From the NCBI RefSeq assembly GCF_003311645.1, contig NZ_QEST01000184.1:124001-188000 (forward strand): DNA of 64,000 nucleotides, in the 5' to 3' direction. Numbering within the stretch: position 1 is the stretch's first letter; each line of letters begins with the position of its first letter. Source of the DNA: Streptomyces sp. PT12 (GTDB lineage: Bacteria > Actinomycetota > Actinomycetes > Streptomycetales > Streptomycetaceae). Of this stretch, positions 28,955 to 37,275 are shown piece after piece. Made by a program: the position numbers and the translations under genes. Under the pieces are notes generated by a model. It did no database searches and had not been told where the DNA came from. It worked only from the letters and a program-made list of their open reading frames with translations.

Positions 28955-29352
28955 GCCGCGATCCACCCCGGTTGTGGGAGTCCCGTGGCCGCGTCTTCCC
29001 CGCGTCCGGGGAGACGCCCTCGTACGGCTCGCCCGTGCGCGCGTCGAGGAGGCGCACCTCGGCGTCCAAGACCAGCGACGCCAGCGGCCGCGCGTGCTCG
29101 GTCACCGCCTCGGCACCCGCATCCTCGAGCGCTCCGAGCGCGTCGTCGAACGCGTCGAGACGCCCCCGCCATTCGGTGCTCGTCCGGTCCTGCGTGCGCG
29201 GGCCGCCCAGGACGCGCCCAGCGAACGCGCGCAGCTGTTCCGACGCCTCGGGCGGACCGGCCTCCCTTCGACGCCTGGTGATGTACGCGATGCGCGGCCC
29301 GGATCCGCCGCTCGGGCGCCGCAGAACGCTCGCCGGACCGCTTCCCGGTCAC
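28955..29352 (-). pseudogene. Possible decayed gene downstream of the SMI1 protein
   Basis: No intact gene is supported here. On the - strand a GTG at 29352 overlaps the SMI1 stop codon (GTGA), the usual arrangement for a coupled downstream gene, and opens MTGKRSGERS. That frame soon becomes Arg-rich and unprotein-like, while a neighbouring frame reads as plausible protein (EASEQLRAFAGRVLGG, then LASLVLDAEVRLLDARTGE). A frame change near residue 25 would join them. The second frame then runs into the 3' end of ychF, so the gene would also lack its natural end. This is a tentative reading. Confidence 0.3.
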
Positions 29353-29753
29353 GATCCCGCCTCGGCAGCCGCCAGCCGCCCGATCCAGCCAGCCAGGTCG
29401 TCCGCGACGGCCTCGAAGCCGGCGGGGTCGAGATCCCCGAGATCACTGGTGTGCACGGCCACGCTCGGCGGCCGTGGGTCGAGCAGGAATCCCCGGCCAC
29501 CGGAGTCGTCGCCGAAGAGCACGAACCCCCGCGCGTACGTGGCCACCTCGAAGGTGGCATTGCGCTCGGAGATGTCCTCGACGGCGTAGACCCCGACTCC
29601 CGAGTCGGCCAGGAACCCGTCGCAGCGGGCGTACAGCGCCAGGAGCTGGTCGCCCAGGCCGTGCGGCAACGACCGGTCCGCGTCCGTGACCGCGCCTTGC
29701 GGGGGCGCGGGGCGCAGCCCGCTGAGGGACCGGGGAATGCGCAGCTGCGTCAT
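29349..29753 (-). CDS. SMI1/KNR4 (SUKH) family protein
   Basis: A 134-residue protein. The fold-typical features are LGDQLLALYARCDGFLADSGVGVY, where SUKH proteins place their conserved G/DG turn, and YARGFVLFGDDSGGRGFLLD, the conserved central block, then a helical end. SUKH proteins are often immunity proteins against secreted toxins but many stand alone. ATG 29753 lies one base after the stop of the frameshifted small gene upstream, so the two were coupled. No toxin gene is next to it. Confidence 0.75.
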   Translation of the reverse strand: MTQLRIPRSLSGLRPAPPQGAVTDADRSLPHGLGDQLLALYARCDGFLADSGVGVYAVEDISERNATFEVATYARGFVLFGDDSGGRGFLLDPRPPSVAVHTSDLGDLDPAGFEAVADDLAGWIGRLAAAEAGS

Positions 29754-29754
29754 C

Positions 29755-29959
29755 TCAGGCACCGCCGTCCATGTGCCATCCGGAGGGCACGCTGTCGGGC
29801 GTCTGCCCGGCACGCAGGCGATCGATGTGGTACTCGGCCCAGGAGGCGACCATCCCGCTCGGGCGTCGCGTGGTAGAGCTCCGCAAGAGCACTGAGGGCC
29901 TGCGCTCGTTCCGTATCGAGCTCGATGGTCAGCGTCTGGGAACGTGATCCGGTGGCCAC
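29755..29959 (-). pseudogene. Frameshifted small ribbon-helix-helix-like gene
   Basis: The frame from GTG 29959 starts convincingly: SQTLTIELDTERAQALSALA then ELYHATPER, a short DNA-binding-like N-terminus. After position 29860 that frame turns Arg-rich. A neighbouring frame, starting with an ATG at 29853, reads MVASWAEYHIDRLRAGQ and then TPDSVPSGWHMDGGA, ending at the TGA 29755 one base before the SMI1 ATG. The two halves together make one plausible protein of about 68 residues, so an indel lies near 29853-29860. Sequencing error cannot be excluded; translation of the second half from its own ATG is an alternative. Confidence 0.55.
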
Positions 29960-30028
29960 GGCCCCGATCCTATCGGCGACGCTGCACCGATCCCTGCGTG
30001 AGTTCCGTCCCTCGTCGAGCCGGATACG

Positions 30029-30904
30029 TCAGGTTCCGCCGCCGCCGCTGTCCGACTCGTAGGGGTGGTTGTCGGGGTGGTATTCGAGCGGGTAGTCCGG
30101 GTCGAGCTCGACGAGCAGGTCCCCGCTCGCGTCGGTGAAGACGATCACGGGTGTGCCGGGCACGGGGATCTTATGCGCGTAGGTGTTCACCCGCATCCGG
30201 ATCAGCTGCTCGCCGGTCTCCTCCTGGTACCGGATCGGGACGTCCCCACCCCGATCCCAGCCCTTTGGATCCGGCAGCGCGGCGACGACGCCCGCTCGCC
30301 GCGTGCCGGTCGCGCGAAGTCGGAGGATCCGTGCCACGTCGCGCCGAGCTCGGCGTACACCCCGGATGGCGAAGAGCGCGGTGATCAGGCAGGCGGCTGC
30401 CGCGGCGAGAGCGCCGGTCGCGAACACAACGGCGTTGGCAAGCTGCCCTCTGTTCCACCCGTCGTACTCGATCAGCTCCGGATGCAGACCGATGTCGTTC
30501 GCACGCCGGGCCCACCATGCCGCCAGGGCGGCCAGACCGAGGGCGACGCCGCCGAGCAGCCCGGTCAGCAGGACCAGGGTGCGAGGGCGCTCGCGCATCA
30601 TCAGCTCCATGCCCCGTATGTAGACGCCGGCGAGGAAGAACACCGCGACGGCCGCGGCCGGGATCCCGAGAGCGAGCCACCACCACGAGTCCGGCCCGTG
30701 ATCCTCCGATGAGCCGGCGACGGCGAGCCCGGTCCCTGCAATCGCGAGCCCGGCGCTGACGGCTAGCCCGACGACGAGAAGCACAAACCCGGCTCCCACC
30801 GGCTCAACTGAAGCACCGTGCGGCACGCGGGTGACGTTTCCGCCCTTCTGCCCCTGTCTGGTGAAGACAGGCTGATCCTTCAACCATGGCCATTCCTCGG
30901 ACAT
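30029..30904 (-). CDS. DUF3592-like multi-pass membrane protein
   Basis: A 291-residue protein with four hydrophobic segments at about 38-62, 73-95, 108-130 and 152-175. They are followed by a basic stretch and a C-terminal cytoplasmic beta domain (about 195-275: VVAALPDPKGWDRGG, then MRVNTYAHKIPVPGTPV). The pairing of helices with a small beta domain resembles DUF3592 proteins, but the match is by eye and weak. The function is unknown. Codon use is a little less C-biased than the core genes, as in the rest of the 29-36 kb stretch. Confidence 0.6.
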   Translation of the reverse strand: MSEEWPWLKDQPVFTRQGQKGGNVTRVPHGASVEPVGAGFVLLVVGLAVSAGLAIAGTGLAVAGSSEDHGPDSWWWLALGIPAAAVAVFFLAGVYIRGMELMMRERPRTLVLLTGLLGGVALGLAALAAWWARRANDIGLHPELIEYDGWNRGQLANAVVFATGALAAAAACLITALFAIRGVRRARRDVARILRLRATGTRRAGVVAALPDPKGWDRGGDVPIRYQEETGEQLIRMRVNTYAHKIPVPGTPVIVFTDASGDLLVELDPDYPLEYHPDNHPYESDSGGGGT

Positions 30905-31061
30905 CCCGTATCGCCTCCACTGCTCGACCCGATTGCATCGACTCGATCCGGGTCAAGAATGGCGCGGCGGACCGAGCGGAGGCACACGGCAGACGCTGTG
31001 AGGCGGGGCAGTCGCGCCTGCCACGCGCCGCCGACGCCGTGTGCCGAGCCGTGTGACGGAT

Positions 31062-31613
31062 CTATGCGACCGAGATCCCGAGGTCGTCGACGATCTGGAT
31101 GCCCGTCAGGGACGACAGCAGGATGCCGGGGATGACGACCTTGGACGGGCGGATGCCGCTGCCGAGCAGGACCAGGTCCTGCTGGATCACGCGCGCGTCG
31201 ACGTAGACGGGCCATCCGTCGGGGAGTCCGATGGGGGTGATCCCGCCGTATTCCATCCCGGTCGTGCTCGTCGCGGTCTCGGTGGGGACGAAGGATGCCT
31301 TGCGGACGTCGAGGAGCCGCTTGACGGTGGAGTTGATGTCGGCCCGGCTGTCGGCGAGGACGACGCAGGCGGCGACCTTCTCAACCCCGGCGCGTCGGCC
31401 GGCGACGATGACGCAGTTCGCTACGACATCGCCGGGAAGTCCGAACGCCTCCTGGGTCGCGGCCGTGTCCGACATGTCAGGGTCGATCTCGACGACGCCG
31501 GTCTTCTCCAGCAGGCTCGCTGTCGTGATCGCTTGGAGCACGGGTGGGGCAAGCAGATCAGGCCGCTCGGAAGCGGGCACGGCCGAGAGGGCACCAAGCT
31601 CGTAGAGGGGCAT
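31062..31613 (-). CDS. YbaK/ProX-type aminoacyl-tRNA deacylase family protein
   Basis: A 183-residue YbaK-domain protein. It contains FGLPGDVVANCVIVAG, the conserved Lys region VEKVAACVVLADSRADIN, then ATSTTGMEYGGITPIGLP, the family's G-x-x-P loop, and a final VLLGSGIRPSKVVIPG. Family members hydrolyse mischarged tRNAs such as Cys- or Ala-tRNA(Pro). This subtype (with EYGGITPIGLP) is common in actinomycetes as a stand-alone protein. ATG 31613 is taken as start; in-frame upstream codons continue to 31703 without better signals. Confidence 0.85.
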   Translation of the reverse strand: MPLYELGALSAVPASERPDLLAPPVLQAITTASLLEKTGVVEIDPDMSDTAATQEAFGLPGDVVANCVIVAGRRAGVEKVAACVVLADSRADINSTVKRLLDVRKASFVPTETATSTTGMEYGGITPIGLPDGWPVYVDARVIQQDLVLLGSGIRPSKVVIPGILLSSLTGIQIVDDLGISVA

Positions 31614-31666
31614 CGTTCCACCGTACGACAACAGACCGGATCGCTCGCGAAGATGACGCCCGACCT

Positions 31667-31706
31667 CGTGTGCGGAGGGCGGTGATCGCACCGCCCTCCG
31701 CACACG
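31667..31706 (-). terminator. Perfect 18-bp hairpin terminator of the ene-reductase/SDR operon
   Basis: Arms 31667-31684 and 31689-31706 pair perfectly over 18 bp with a 4-base loop. The hairpin starts 6 bp beyond the stop of the SDR gene on the - strand and precedes the YbaK gene, so it should end the ene-reductase/SDR transcript. Confidence 0.85.
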
Positions 31707-31712
31707 TGCGTT

Positions 31713-32426
31713 CTACTTGGCCGCGGCCAGCTGCGGGTACGCGGCCTCGAGCGGGGCCGAGAGCGCGGCCTTGGCCCGGACGGAGGCGTCGTCCGCGAGA
31801 ACCTCGTACTCGCCGGCCTCGGTCGCGTCGAACACCTTGGCGACGAGGATGGCGGGGTCGAGCTTGGGGTCGGTGGTGCTGGCGGCCATGGGGGTGTCTA
31901 CCCAGCCGACGTGCACGCCGACGACCTGCACGCCGGCCGGCTGCAGCTCCAGCCTCAACGAGTTCGTGGCGGACCACAGGCCGGCCTTGGCCGCGGAGTA
32001 GATCCCCATGACCGCGAACCATGACAGCACCGAGTGGATATCGATGATCGCCGTGTTCCCACCCTTCGCCGACAGGATCGGCGCGAACGCGCGGGCGAGG
32101 AACAGCGGGCCGAGGAAGTTGGTTTCCACGTTGCTGCGGATCTCGTCGTCGGTCTGCGCGAGGATCCCCGGAGTGGACACGCTCGCGCCGGCGTTGTTGA
32201 TCAGCACCGTGACATCCTGGGCCTGCTCGATGGCGGCGTGGATCGACGCCGGGTCGGTGACGTCGAGGGTGAGGGGCACGATGCGCTCGTCGTCCCACTC
32301 CCGTGGATTGCGGGCGGTGGCGTAGACCTTCGCGGCACCGCGGGCGAGGGCCTCGCGGACGAAGTGGGTGCCGATGCCGCCGTTCGCACCGGTGACGAGG
32401 ACGACGGCTCCATTGAGTGAAGTCAT
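31713..32426 (-). CDS. Short-chain dehydrogenase/reductase
   Basis: A 237-residue classical SDR. The NAD(P) motif is TGANGGIG, LINNAG is in the middle, and the catalytic pair is Ser in IHSVLSWFAV and YSAAK. A cytosolic oxidoreductase of unknown substrate. It follows the ene-reductase gene by 33 bp on the same strand and is followed by a perfect hairpin, so the two form an operon. An ene-reductase plus SDR pair under a TetR repressor suggests reductive handling of electrophilic carbonyl compounds, by inference. Confidence 0.92.
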   Translation of the reverse strand: MTSLNGAVVLVTGANGGIGTHFVREALARGAAKVYATARNPREWDDERIVPLTLDVTDPASIHAAIEQAQDVTVLINNAGASVSTPGILAQTDDEIRSNVETNFLGPLFLARAFAPILSAKGGNTAIIDIHSVLSWFAVMGIYSAAKAGLWSATNSLRLELQPAGVQVVGVHVGWVDTPMAASTTDPKLDPAILVAKVFDATEAGEYEVLADDASVRAKAALSAPLEAAYPQLAAAK

Positions 32427-32459
32427 GAGGACTGGTCTTTCTCCTGCTGTGGGTGAACG

Positions 32460-33536
32460 TCAGGCGCGGGTGAGAACCGGGTAGTCGGTGTAGCCGTTCG
32501 CGCCACCGGTGTAGAGGGTGGCGGGGTCCACCTCGTTGAACGGCGCGCCCTGCTGGAGCCGCTCGACGACATCGGGGTTGGCGAGGGCGAACCGGCCGAG
32601 CGGTGCGACGTCGGCGAGTCCAGCGTCGATGTCCGCGGCGATGCCGTCGCGGTCGCGCCCGTAACGGACGACGAGGACCGCGGTCGGCCATGCCTCGCGG
32701 AAGGAACGCAGGAGCTCGTCGTCGCCGAGGTGGTGCACGTGCAGGTAGACCAGGTTCAGCCGCGCCAGCTCGCCCACGAGGTAGCGGTACTGCGCGCGCA
32801 CGGCCTCGGTGTCTCCTTCGTCGAGTCCGCCGAGGGGGAACGCGGGGGAGATGCGGATGCCGGTGCGGTCTGCGCCGATCTCGTCTGCGATGGCGCGTGC
32901 GACCTCGATGACGAATCGGGCGCGGTTCTCGATCGACCCGCCGTAGGAGTCGGTGCGCTGGTTGGCGTTGGGGGCGAGGAACTGGTGCAGCAGGTACCCG
33001 TTGGCGGCGTGGATCTCCACCCCGTCCGCCCCAGCGGCGATCGCGGACGCCGCGGCGTGGCGGAACTCGCCGATCACGCCCTGGATGTCCTCGACGCTGA
33101 GCTCGCGCGGCACGGGCGTCTTCTGGGGGCCGGTGGGCGTGTAGATGTCCTGCTCGGCGGAGATCGCCGACGGCGCGACCGGCTGCCGGTGGTGAGGCGT
33201 GTTGTCCGGGTGGGAGATCCGGCCGACGTGCATCAGCTGGATGAACAGGTGCCCGCCCTTCTCGTGTACGGCGTCGGCGACCTTCCGCCAGCCCTCGACG
33301 TGCGCGGGCGTGTAGGCGCCGGGGGTGTTGACGTACCCCTGCCCGTCCTCGGAAGGCTGGGTGCCCTCGGTGATCAGCAGTCCCAGCGACGCGCGCTGGG
33401 CGTAGTACTCCGCCGACAGCTCGCTCGGGGTGCCGTCCGGGGCGGCGCGGTTGCGGGTCATGGGAGCCAGCGCCAGGCGGTGCGGCAGTTCGAGCCGACC
33501 GAGGGGCAACGGCTGCCAGAGAGACGAGGAGGTCAT
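32460..33536 (-). CDS. Old yellow enzyme family ene-reductase (NemA-like)
   Basis: A 358-residue FMN-dependent alkene reductase. The start PLPLGRLELPHRLALAPMTR is the FMN-binding entry. FIQLMHVGRISHP carries the flavin-contact residues, GVEIHAANGYLLHQFLAP the substrate His/Asn pair in the related HxxN form, and NQRTDSYGGSIENRARF the family signature. It reduces activated C=C bonds of enones, nitro compounds or similar. ATG 33536 faces the TetR gene across a 164-bp region holding the palindromic operator, so it is the probable target of that repressor. Confidence 0.94.
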   Translation of the reverse strand: MTSSSLWQPLPLGRLELPHRLALAPMTRNRAAPDGTPSELSAEYYAQRASLGLLITEGTQPSEDGQGYVNTPGAYTPAHVEGWRKVADAVHEKGGHLFIQLMHVGRISHPDNTPHHRQPVAPSAISAEQDIYTPTGPQKTPVPRELSVEDIQGVIGEFRHAAASAIAAGADGVEIHAANGYLLHQFLAPNANQRTDSYGGSIENRARFVIEVARAIADEIGADRTGIRISPAFPLGGLDEGDTEAVRAQYRYLVGELARLNLVYLHVHHLGDDELLRSFREAWPTAVLVVRYGRDRDGIAADIDAGLADVAPLGRFALANPDVVERLQQGAPFNEVDPATLYTGGANGYTDYPVLTRA

Positions 33537-33647
33537 GACGGGTGATGTTCCTTTCCGGTGTACGGATCGCCACCGCCTCCCGTGCGCGCGGTGGTCGCGG
33601 ACAGGCGTGGGAGAATGAGCGGCGGCGCATTCGAGCCCACACGGCAG

Positions 33648-33675
33648 TGACTATGCTCAGAACTGAGATTAGTCA
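33648..33675. promoter_or_regulatory. 28-bp palindromic operator between tetR and ene-reductase
   Basis: TGACTA-tg-CTCAG-aa-CTGAG-at-TAGTCA reads as a dyad with every non-spacer base matched. It lies 26 bp upstream of the TetR ATG in the divergent region with the ene-reductase gene. Length and symmetry fit a site for one TetR-type dimer pair. Repression of both directions by the adjacent TetR protein is the natural inference. Confidence 0.75.
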
Positions 33676-33700
33676 GCGTCTGTTCCCGAGGAGGAGCACG

Positions 33701-34303
33701 ATGTCAGTGGCGACACCGCCGCTCGGGCGACGCGAGCGGAACAAGCAGGCCAAGCTCAAGCGCATCACCGCGGCAGCGAGCGAGCTGTTCGCGAAGCACG
33801 GTGTGGACGAGGTCACCACGCAGCAGATCGCCGACGCGGCGGACATCGGCACCGGCACCCTCTTCCTGTACGCGAAGACCAAGGGCGAGCTGCTGCTTCT
33901 CGTGCAGAACGCGCACTACGCCGCCGCGCTCGAGCGCGGCGGCGCCGCGGCCGATGGCGAGAAGACGGCGCTGGACGCCGTGACGGCGATCATCGCGCCG
34001 GTCGTGGAGTGCAACCGCGTCCAGGTCGACAACGGCCGCACCTACCTGCGGGAGATGGTCTTCGGGGACCCGGGTGAGCCGCATCATGCCGAGGCGCTGT
34101 CCATCGTGGCCCAGACCGAAGAAGCCGTTACCGGCGTCCTGACCGGCCGCGCGCAGCTGCCCGCCTCCGAGGCGGCGACGCTGGCCCGTGTGGTCTCGGC
34201 GATCGTGTTCCTGGAGCTGGGTGCCAGCGTGAACGCGGACGCGGGCATCCCCCAGCTCCTCGCGAGCATCCGCACCCAGATCGCGGCGATCCTCCCGCAC
34301 TGA
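33701..34303 (+). CDS. TetR family transcriptional regulator
   Basis: A 200-residue repressor. The DNA-binding domain (about 14-60) reads RITAAASELFAKHGVDEVTT then QQIADAADIGTGTLFLYAKT, the standard TetR helix-turn-helix. The C-terminal helical ligand domain has MVFGDPGEPHHAEAL and a final hydrophobic helix pair. ATG 33701 has GAGGAGGAG about 7 nt upstream. It is divergent to the ene-reductase gene across the palindromic operator and likely senses an electrophile or related small molecule. Confidence 0.93.
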   Translation: MSVATPPLGRRERNKQAKLKRITAAASELFAKHGVDEVTTQQIADAADIGTGTLFLYAKTKGELLLLVQNAHYAAALERGGAAADGEKTALDAVTAIIAPVVECNRVQVDNGRTYLREMVFGDPGEPHHAEALSIVAQTEEAVTGVLTGRAQLPASEAATLARVVSAIVFLELGASVNADAGIPQLLASIRTQIAAILPH

Positions 34304-34317
34304 TCCGGTCCCTTGTC

Positions 34318-34626
34318 TCATGGGGTTACGGCCTCGGGAGTGCTCACGCGGACGAAGGTGACGCTGACCGCGGGGATGATCTGGCCGTGTGGGTCGAGCA
34401 GCCGTGCGTGGACGCGTTCGCTCGTATCGACGGCGACGGGCGCTACTCGCGATCCCTGGGTCTGGGGGACGTGGGCTTCGCCCCACTGCCGCATGGCGAC
34501 CATGACGACCTTTGCCTCCTCGCCCGCCGGGGTGGGGTGGTAGGCGTCGCGGGTGCGCTGGGCGGGCTCCCGGTAGGGGGTCTTCTGCAGCACGCCGTGC
34601 TCGACCAGCGAGGTGCTTCGGCACAT
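34318..34626 (-). pseudogene. 5'-truncated HxlR family regulator
   Basis: The frame up to 34626 encodes only the second half of an HxlR winged helix: SLVEHGVLQKTPYREPAQRT, then the wing AYHPTPAGEEAKVV and MRQWGEAHV, with a C-terminal extension of about 45 residues. The first 50 or so residues of the domain (the Cys-x-x-A and recognition helix) are missing: upstream in frame the sequence becomes unrelated Arg/Pro/Ser-rich text. It is a remnant left by a deletion, 14 bp past the convergent TetR stop. Confidence 0.75.
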
Positions 34627-34691
34627 CCGGTTTCGATGTGGTGGTCTCGCTGACGACGGTGTCTTCTTCCTGCTCGGTGTTCGTTTCGGGC

Positions 34692-35999
34692 TCAGGCCGC
34701 GAGGAACTTCGCGGCGGCGGGGGCGAACTTCTCCCAGTACTGGAAGATGCCGCCGTGGCCGGAGTCGGGGTAGATGATCAGCTCCGAGCCGTTGATCCGC
34801 TGGTGCAGGTCCGCGGAGAGGGCGGAGGGGACCATGCGGTCGTTGTCGCCGTTGGCGATCAGGGTGGGCTGGGTGATCACCGACAGGTCTGACGGGGCAG
34901 AGCGGCCGAACTTCTGGATCGCCTTGAGCTGGGTGCGGAACGCCGTGGTGCTGATGGGCTTGTCCCGATCCGTGGCGCGCTCCTTGAGGCGCTCGACGAA
35001 CGCCTTCCCCACCTTCCTTCCGACCTTGCCCCGTCGGCCGCCCTTGGCGAGGGCGTCGAGGGCTTGCGGGGTCTGGTCGAAGCGGAACGTCGCGCCGACG
35101 ACCGGGCGGAGGGCGCCGTCGTCGACGAGGGCGGCGATCCGCCGCAGCTGGTCCCCGTTGGCGTGCATCCACACAAACTCGTACGACACTCGGAGCTTCT
35201 TCGCCTGTCGGCGGATCTTCCAGCTGAGTGCGGCGATCGCGGCCCGCAGGATCGGGTTCAGCCCCTTCTCCTTCGCGAACGCAGGGTCGGGCGGGCCGGC
35301 GATCCCGACCGCCTTCCCGCCGGTCTTCAGGATCCGCAAGGACTTGGCGAGGTTCTCCCCGCCCAAGGAATCCAGCACGAAGTCGTATCCGGACAGCTCG
35401 GCCTCGAAGTCCTGGGTGCGGTAGTCGACCACCTCGTCCGCACCCAGTTCCCGTGCGAAGTCGGCGCCCTTCCCCGAGACAGTCGTGGCCACGTGCGCGC
35501 CGAGGTGCTTGGCGAGCTGGATCGCGACCGTGCCGACCCCGCCGGCACCGGCATGGATGAGGACCTTCTGACCCGGCTTCACGTTCCCGCGCTCGACGAG
35601 GGCCTGCCAGGCGGTCAGCGCCACCAGCGGCAGCGACGCCGCCTCGACGGGGCTGAGCCGCCCCGGGAGGGGCGCGAGATCCGCTTCGTCGATCGAGATG
35701 CGCTCGGCGAACGTCCCGATCCGGTGATCCCGCGGACGCGCGAACACCCGATCCCCGGCGTTGAACCCTCGCACCCTCGACCCGACACGGATCACGGTTC
35801 CGGCGACATCGTGCCCGAGGATCAGCGGGGTCTTGTAGGGCAGGATCGCCTTGAACCCGCCCTGCCGGATCCGCTCGTCCAGCTGATTCACGCTGGTCGC
35901 AGTCACGCGCACGAGGACGTCACGGTCACCCACCGTGGGCTCGGGCACCTCGGCCTCGTGGAGGGACTGCTTGTACTCGTCGAACACGAACGCTCGCAT
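34692..35999 (-). CDS. Chimeric gene: zinc-less alcohol dehydrogenase/quinone reductase fused to the C-terminal third of an alpha/beta hydrolase
   Basis: 435 residues in one open frame. Residues 1 to about 329 are an NADP-dependent MDR oxidoreductase: GHDVAGTVIRVGS, the nucleotide motif GAGGVGTVAIQLAKHLGA, and the closing ALAKGGRRGKV where such proteins normally end within a few residues. From about residue 330 the sequence is the tail of an alpha/beta hydrolase: VGKAFVERLKERATDRDKP, TLIANGDNDRMVP (acid Asp) and PDSGHGGIFQYWEKF (catalytic His), but the nucleophile elbow is absent. A deletion joining two neighbouring genes in frame explains this. The MDR half may still be active; the hydrolase part cannot be. 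Confidence 0.8.
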   Translation of the reverse strand: MRAFVFDEYKQSLHEAEVPEPTVGDRDVLVRVTATSVNQLDERIRQGGFKAILPYKTPLILGHDVAGTVIRVGSRVRGFNAGDRVFARPRDHRIGTFAERISIDEADLAPLPGRLSPVEAASLPLVALTAWQALVERGNVKPGQKVLIHAGAGGVGTVAIQLAKHLGAHVATTVSGKGADFARELGADEVVDYRTQDFEAELSGYDFVLDSLGGENLAKSLRILKTGGKAVGIAGPPDPAFAKEKGLNPILRAAIAALSWKIRRQAKKLRVSYEFVWMHANGDQLRRIAALVDDGALRPVVGATFRFDQTPQALDALAKGGRRGKVGRKVGKAFVERLKERATDRDKPISTTAFRTQLKAIQKFGRSAPSDLSVITQPTLIANGDNDRMVPSALSADLHQRINGSELIIYPDSGHGGIFQYWEKFAPAAAKFLAA

Positions 36000-36437
36000 G
36001 GCTCTTCTGTCTCCAACGGATCCGTCTGCGGCGGCGATGGTGGTCAGCGGTGAAGGAAGCGGCTGGTGAGGTCGGCGATCGTCCGGAGATCATGTGACAC
36101 GACTCCGTGCCCGGAGGCGCGATGACGCGCTGGAATCAAGAGTGGTCGACGGTTGACGCGCTTATCGTCAGTGGCGGACTCGCCGCGCCGCGCTCCATCG
36201 TGACCGAAATTCCGCCACCTGCTCGGCGCCTGTGCGGCCCTCGTCGTCTCGGCGCGGGGGCGGGGCTCCCGTGGGAGAAAGGCCGCGTAGTGGCACGCGG
36301 CGGGTCAAGTTACCCTGGTGTGCGACGTCCCAAACCGTTGAGGGATGCCTTCCGTTAGCCGATTGCTTCGCGAAATCTCTACAACAAGTCGTCTCATGTG
36401 GTGGTGTTGTGACCGATGGGTCGTCAATGCTCGTGAC
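36000..36437. other. Gene-poor stretch with a possible 3' gene remnant
   Basis: No complete gene is supported in these 438 bp. On the - strand a frame ending at 36044 reads VVSHDLRTIADLTSRFLHR before its stop, 44 bp upstream of the chimeric gene's start. It looks like the last residues of a lost protein (perhaps an alpha/beta hydrolase tail) but has no traceable beginning. The right part, 36150-36437, shows nothing I can interpret. Confidence 0.35.
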
Positions 36438-36803
36438 ATGGATCTGTCACGCCGCTTGGTTCCTGATGGCCTGTGGGAGCTGGCCCGCCCTCTGCTGCCC
36501 CGGTTCGGCTGCCGTCCGCAGGGGGGCGGGACCGCTCCCTGTGACGAACGCGCGGTGTTCGCCGCGGTCGTATACGTACTGACCAGCGGGTGCGCTTGGC
36601 GGCAACTACCGAGGGTGTTCGGCGTCTCGCCGGCGACGGCGCACCGTCGTTTCACCGTGTGGACCCGGGCCGGGGTGTGGCGCGGCCTGCGCCGTGCCGT
36701 CCCGAGGGAGGGCGGTGCGGAGGACGACCTGGACTGGACGCTGGCGATCGTCGCCGCGGCTTCGGTCAGGGCCGGGAGGGGCGCTCCCTCGCGGAGGCGG
36801 TGA
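36438..36803 (+). mobile_element. Truncated IS5-family transposase (N-terminal domain only)
   Basis: The frame from ATG 36438 encodes about 121 residues of an IS5-type transposase: LSRRLVPDGLWELARPLLP, DERAVFAAVVYVLTSGCAWR (the DUF4096 domain), then FGVSPATAHRRFTVWTRAG and DLDWTLAIVAAASVRA. At the point where the catalytic DDE domain should begin, the frame ends within 10 residues (36801-36803). No DDE residues are recognisable downstream and no terminal inverted repeats were found. It is an inactive remnant at the left edge of the biosynthetic cluster. Confidence 0.8.
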
Positions 36804-37275
36804 ACCCGGGTCTTCGATCCGGACGGGGTGAGGCGGGGGCCGTTGGTCACGCCGTGTCAGGCGGCTGGCGTGGCGGCACCCGGACGCGGGGAACCCGCGG
36901 GCCCTCGTGGTCCCGGCCATTAGCCGCGCAACCGACCACAGGGGCCCGCCCCTCGTGCGGAGAGAGTGGCAATCGCTTCTCGGGCTCGGAAGTGCAAACG
37001 CCTTCGGCTTTTCGCGAACCGAGTGGCTCAACGCCTCCGGTCGCGGGGCGCGACTACTCGCCGGAGTCGGCGAGACGCGCGCCTCCATTCATTGCGAAGT
37101 CCTCCTTGTTAACGGACCGCGGGATTCCGGTATACAGCACAGCCACGTGAGACAACATCCATCTCTTGACCTTCACTTGGCGAGACCCATACTCTCCCTA
37201 TCGATGTTGCGCACCATGTGCGGGCAGGCAGGAGTTCGCCGCAGGAGAAATCTCAATATGAATTGAGGGGATCCC
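36804..37275. other. Gene-free stretch upstream of the biosynthetic cluster
   Basis: 472 bp with no supported reading frame. The left half may include decayed transposon sequence. The right half, from about 37090, is relatively AT-rich for this genome and should hold the promoter of the FAD monooxygenase. I could not choose a promoter box with confidence. GAGGGGATCCC gives a ribosome binding site just before GTG 37276. Confidence 0.5.

Noticed and set aside
36590-37150. Frameshifted continuation of the IS5 transposase carrying the DDE domain
   Set aside because: The alternate frame does not show the expected DRGKxGSK or DDE region motifs, so truncation is better supported than a simple frameshift.
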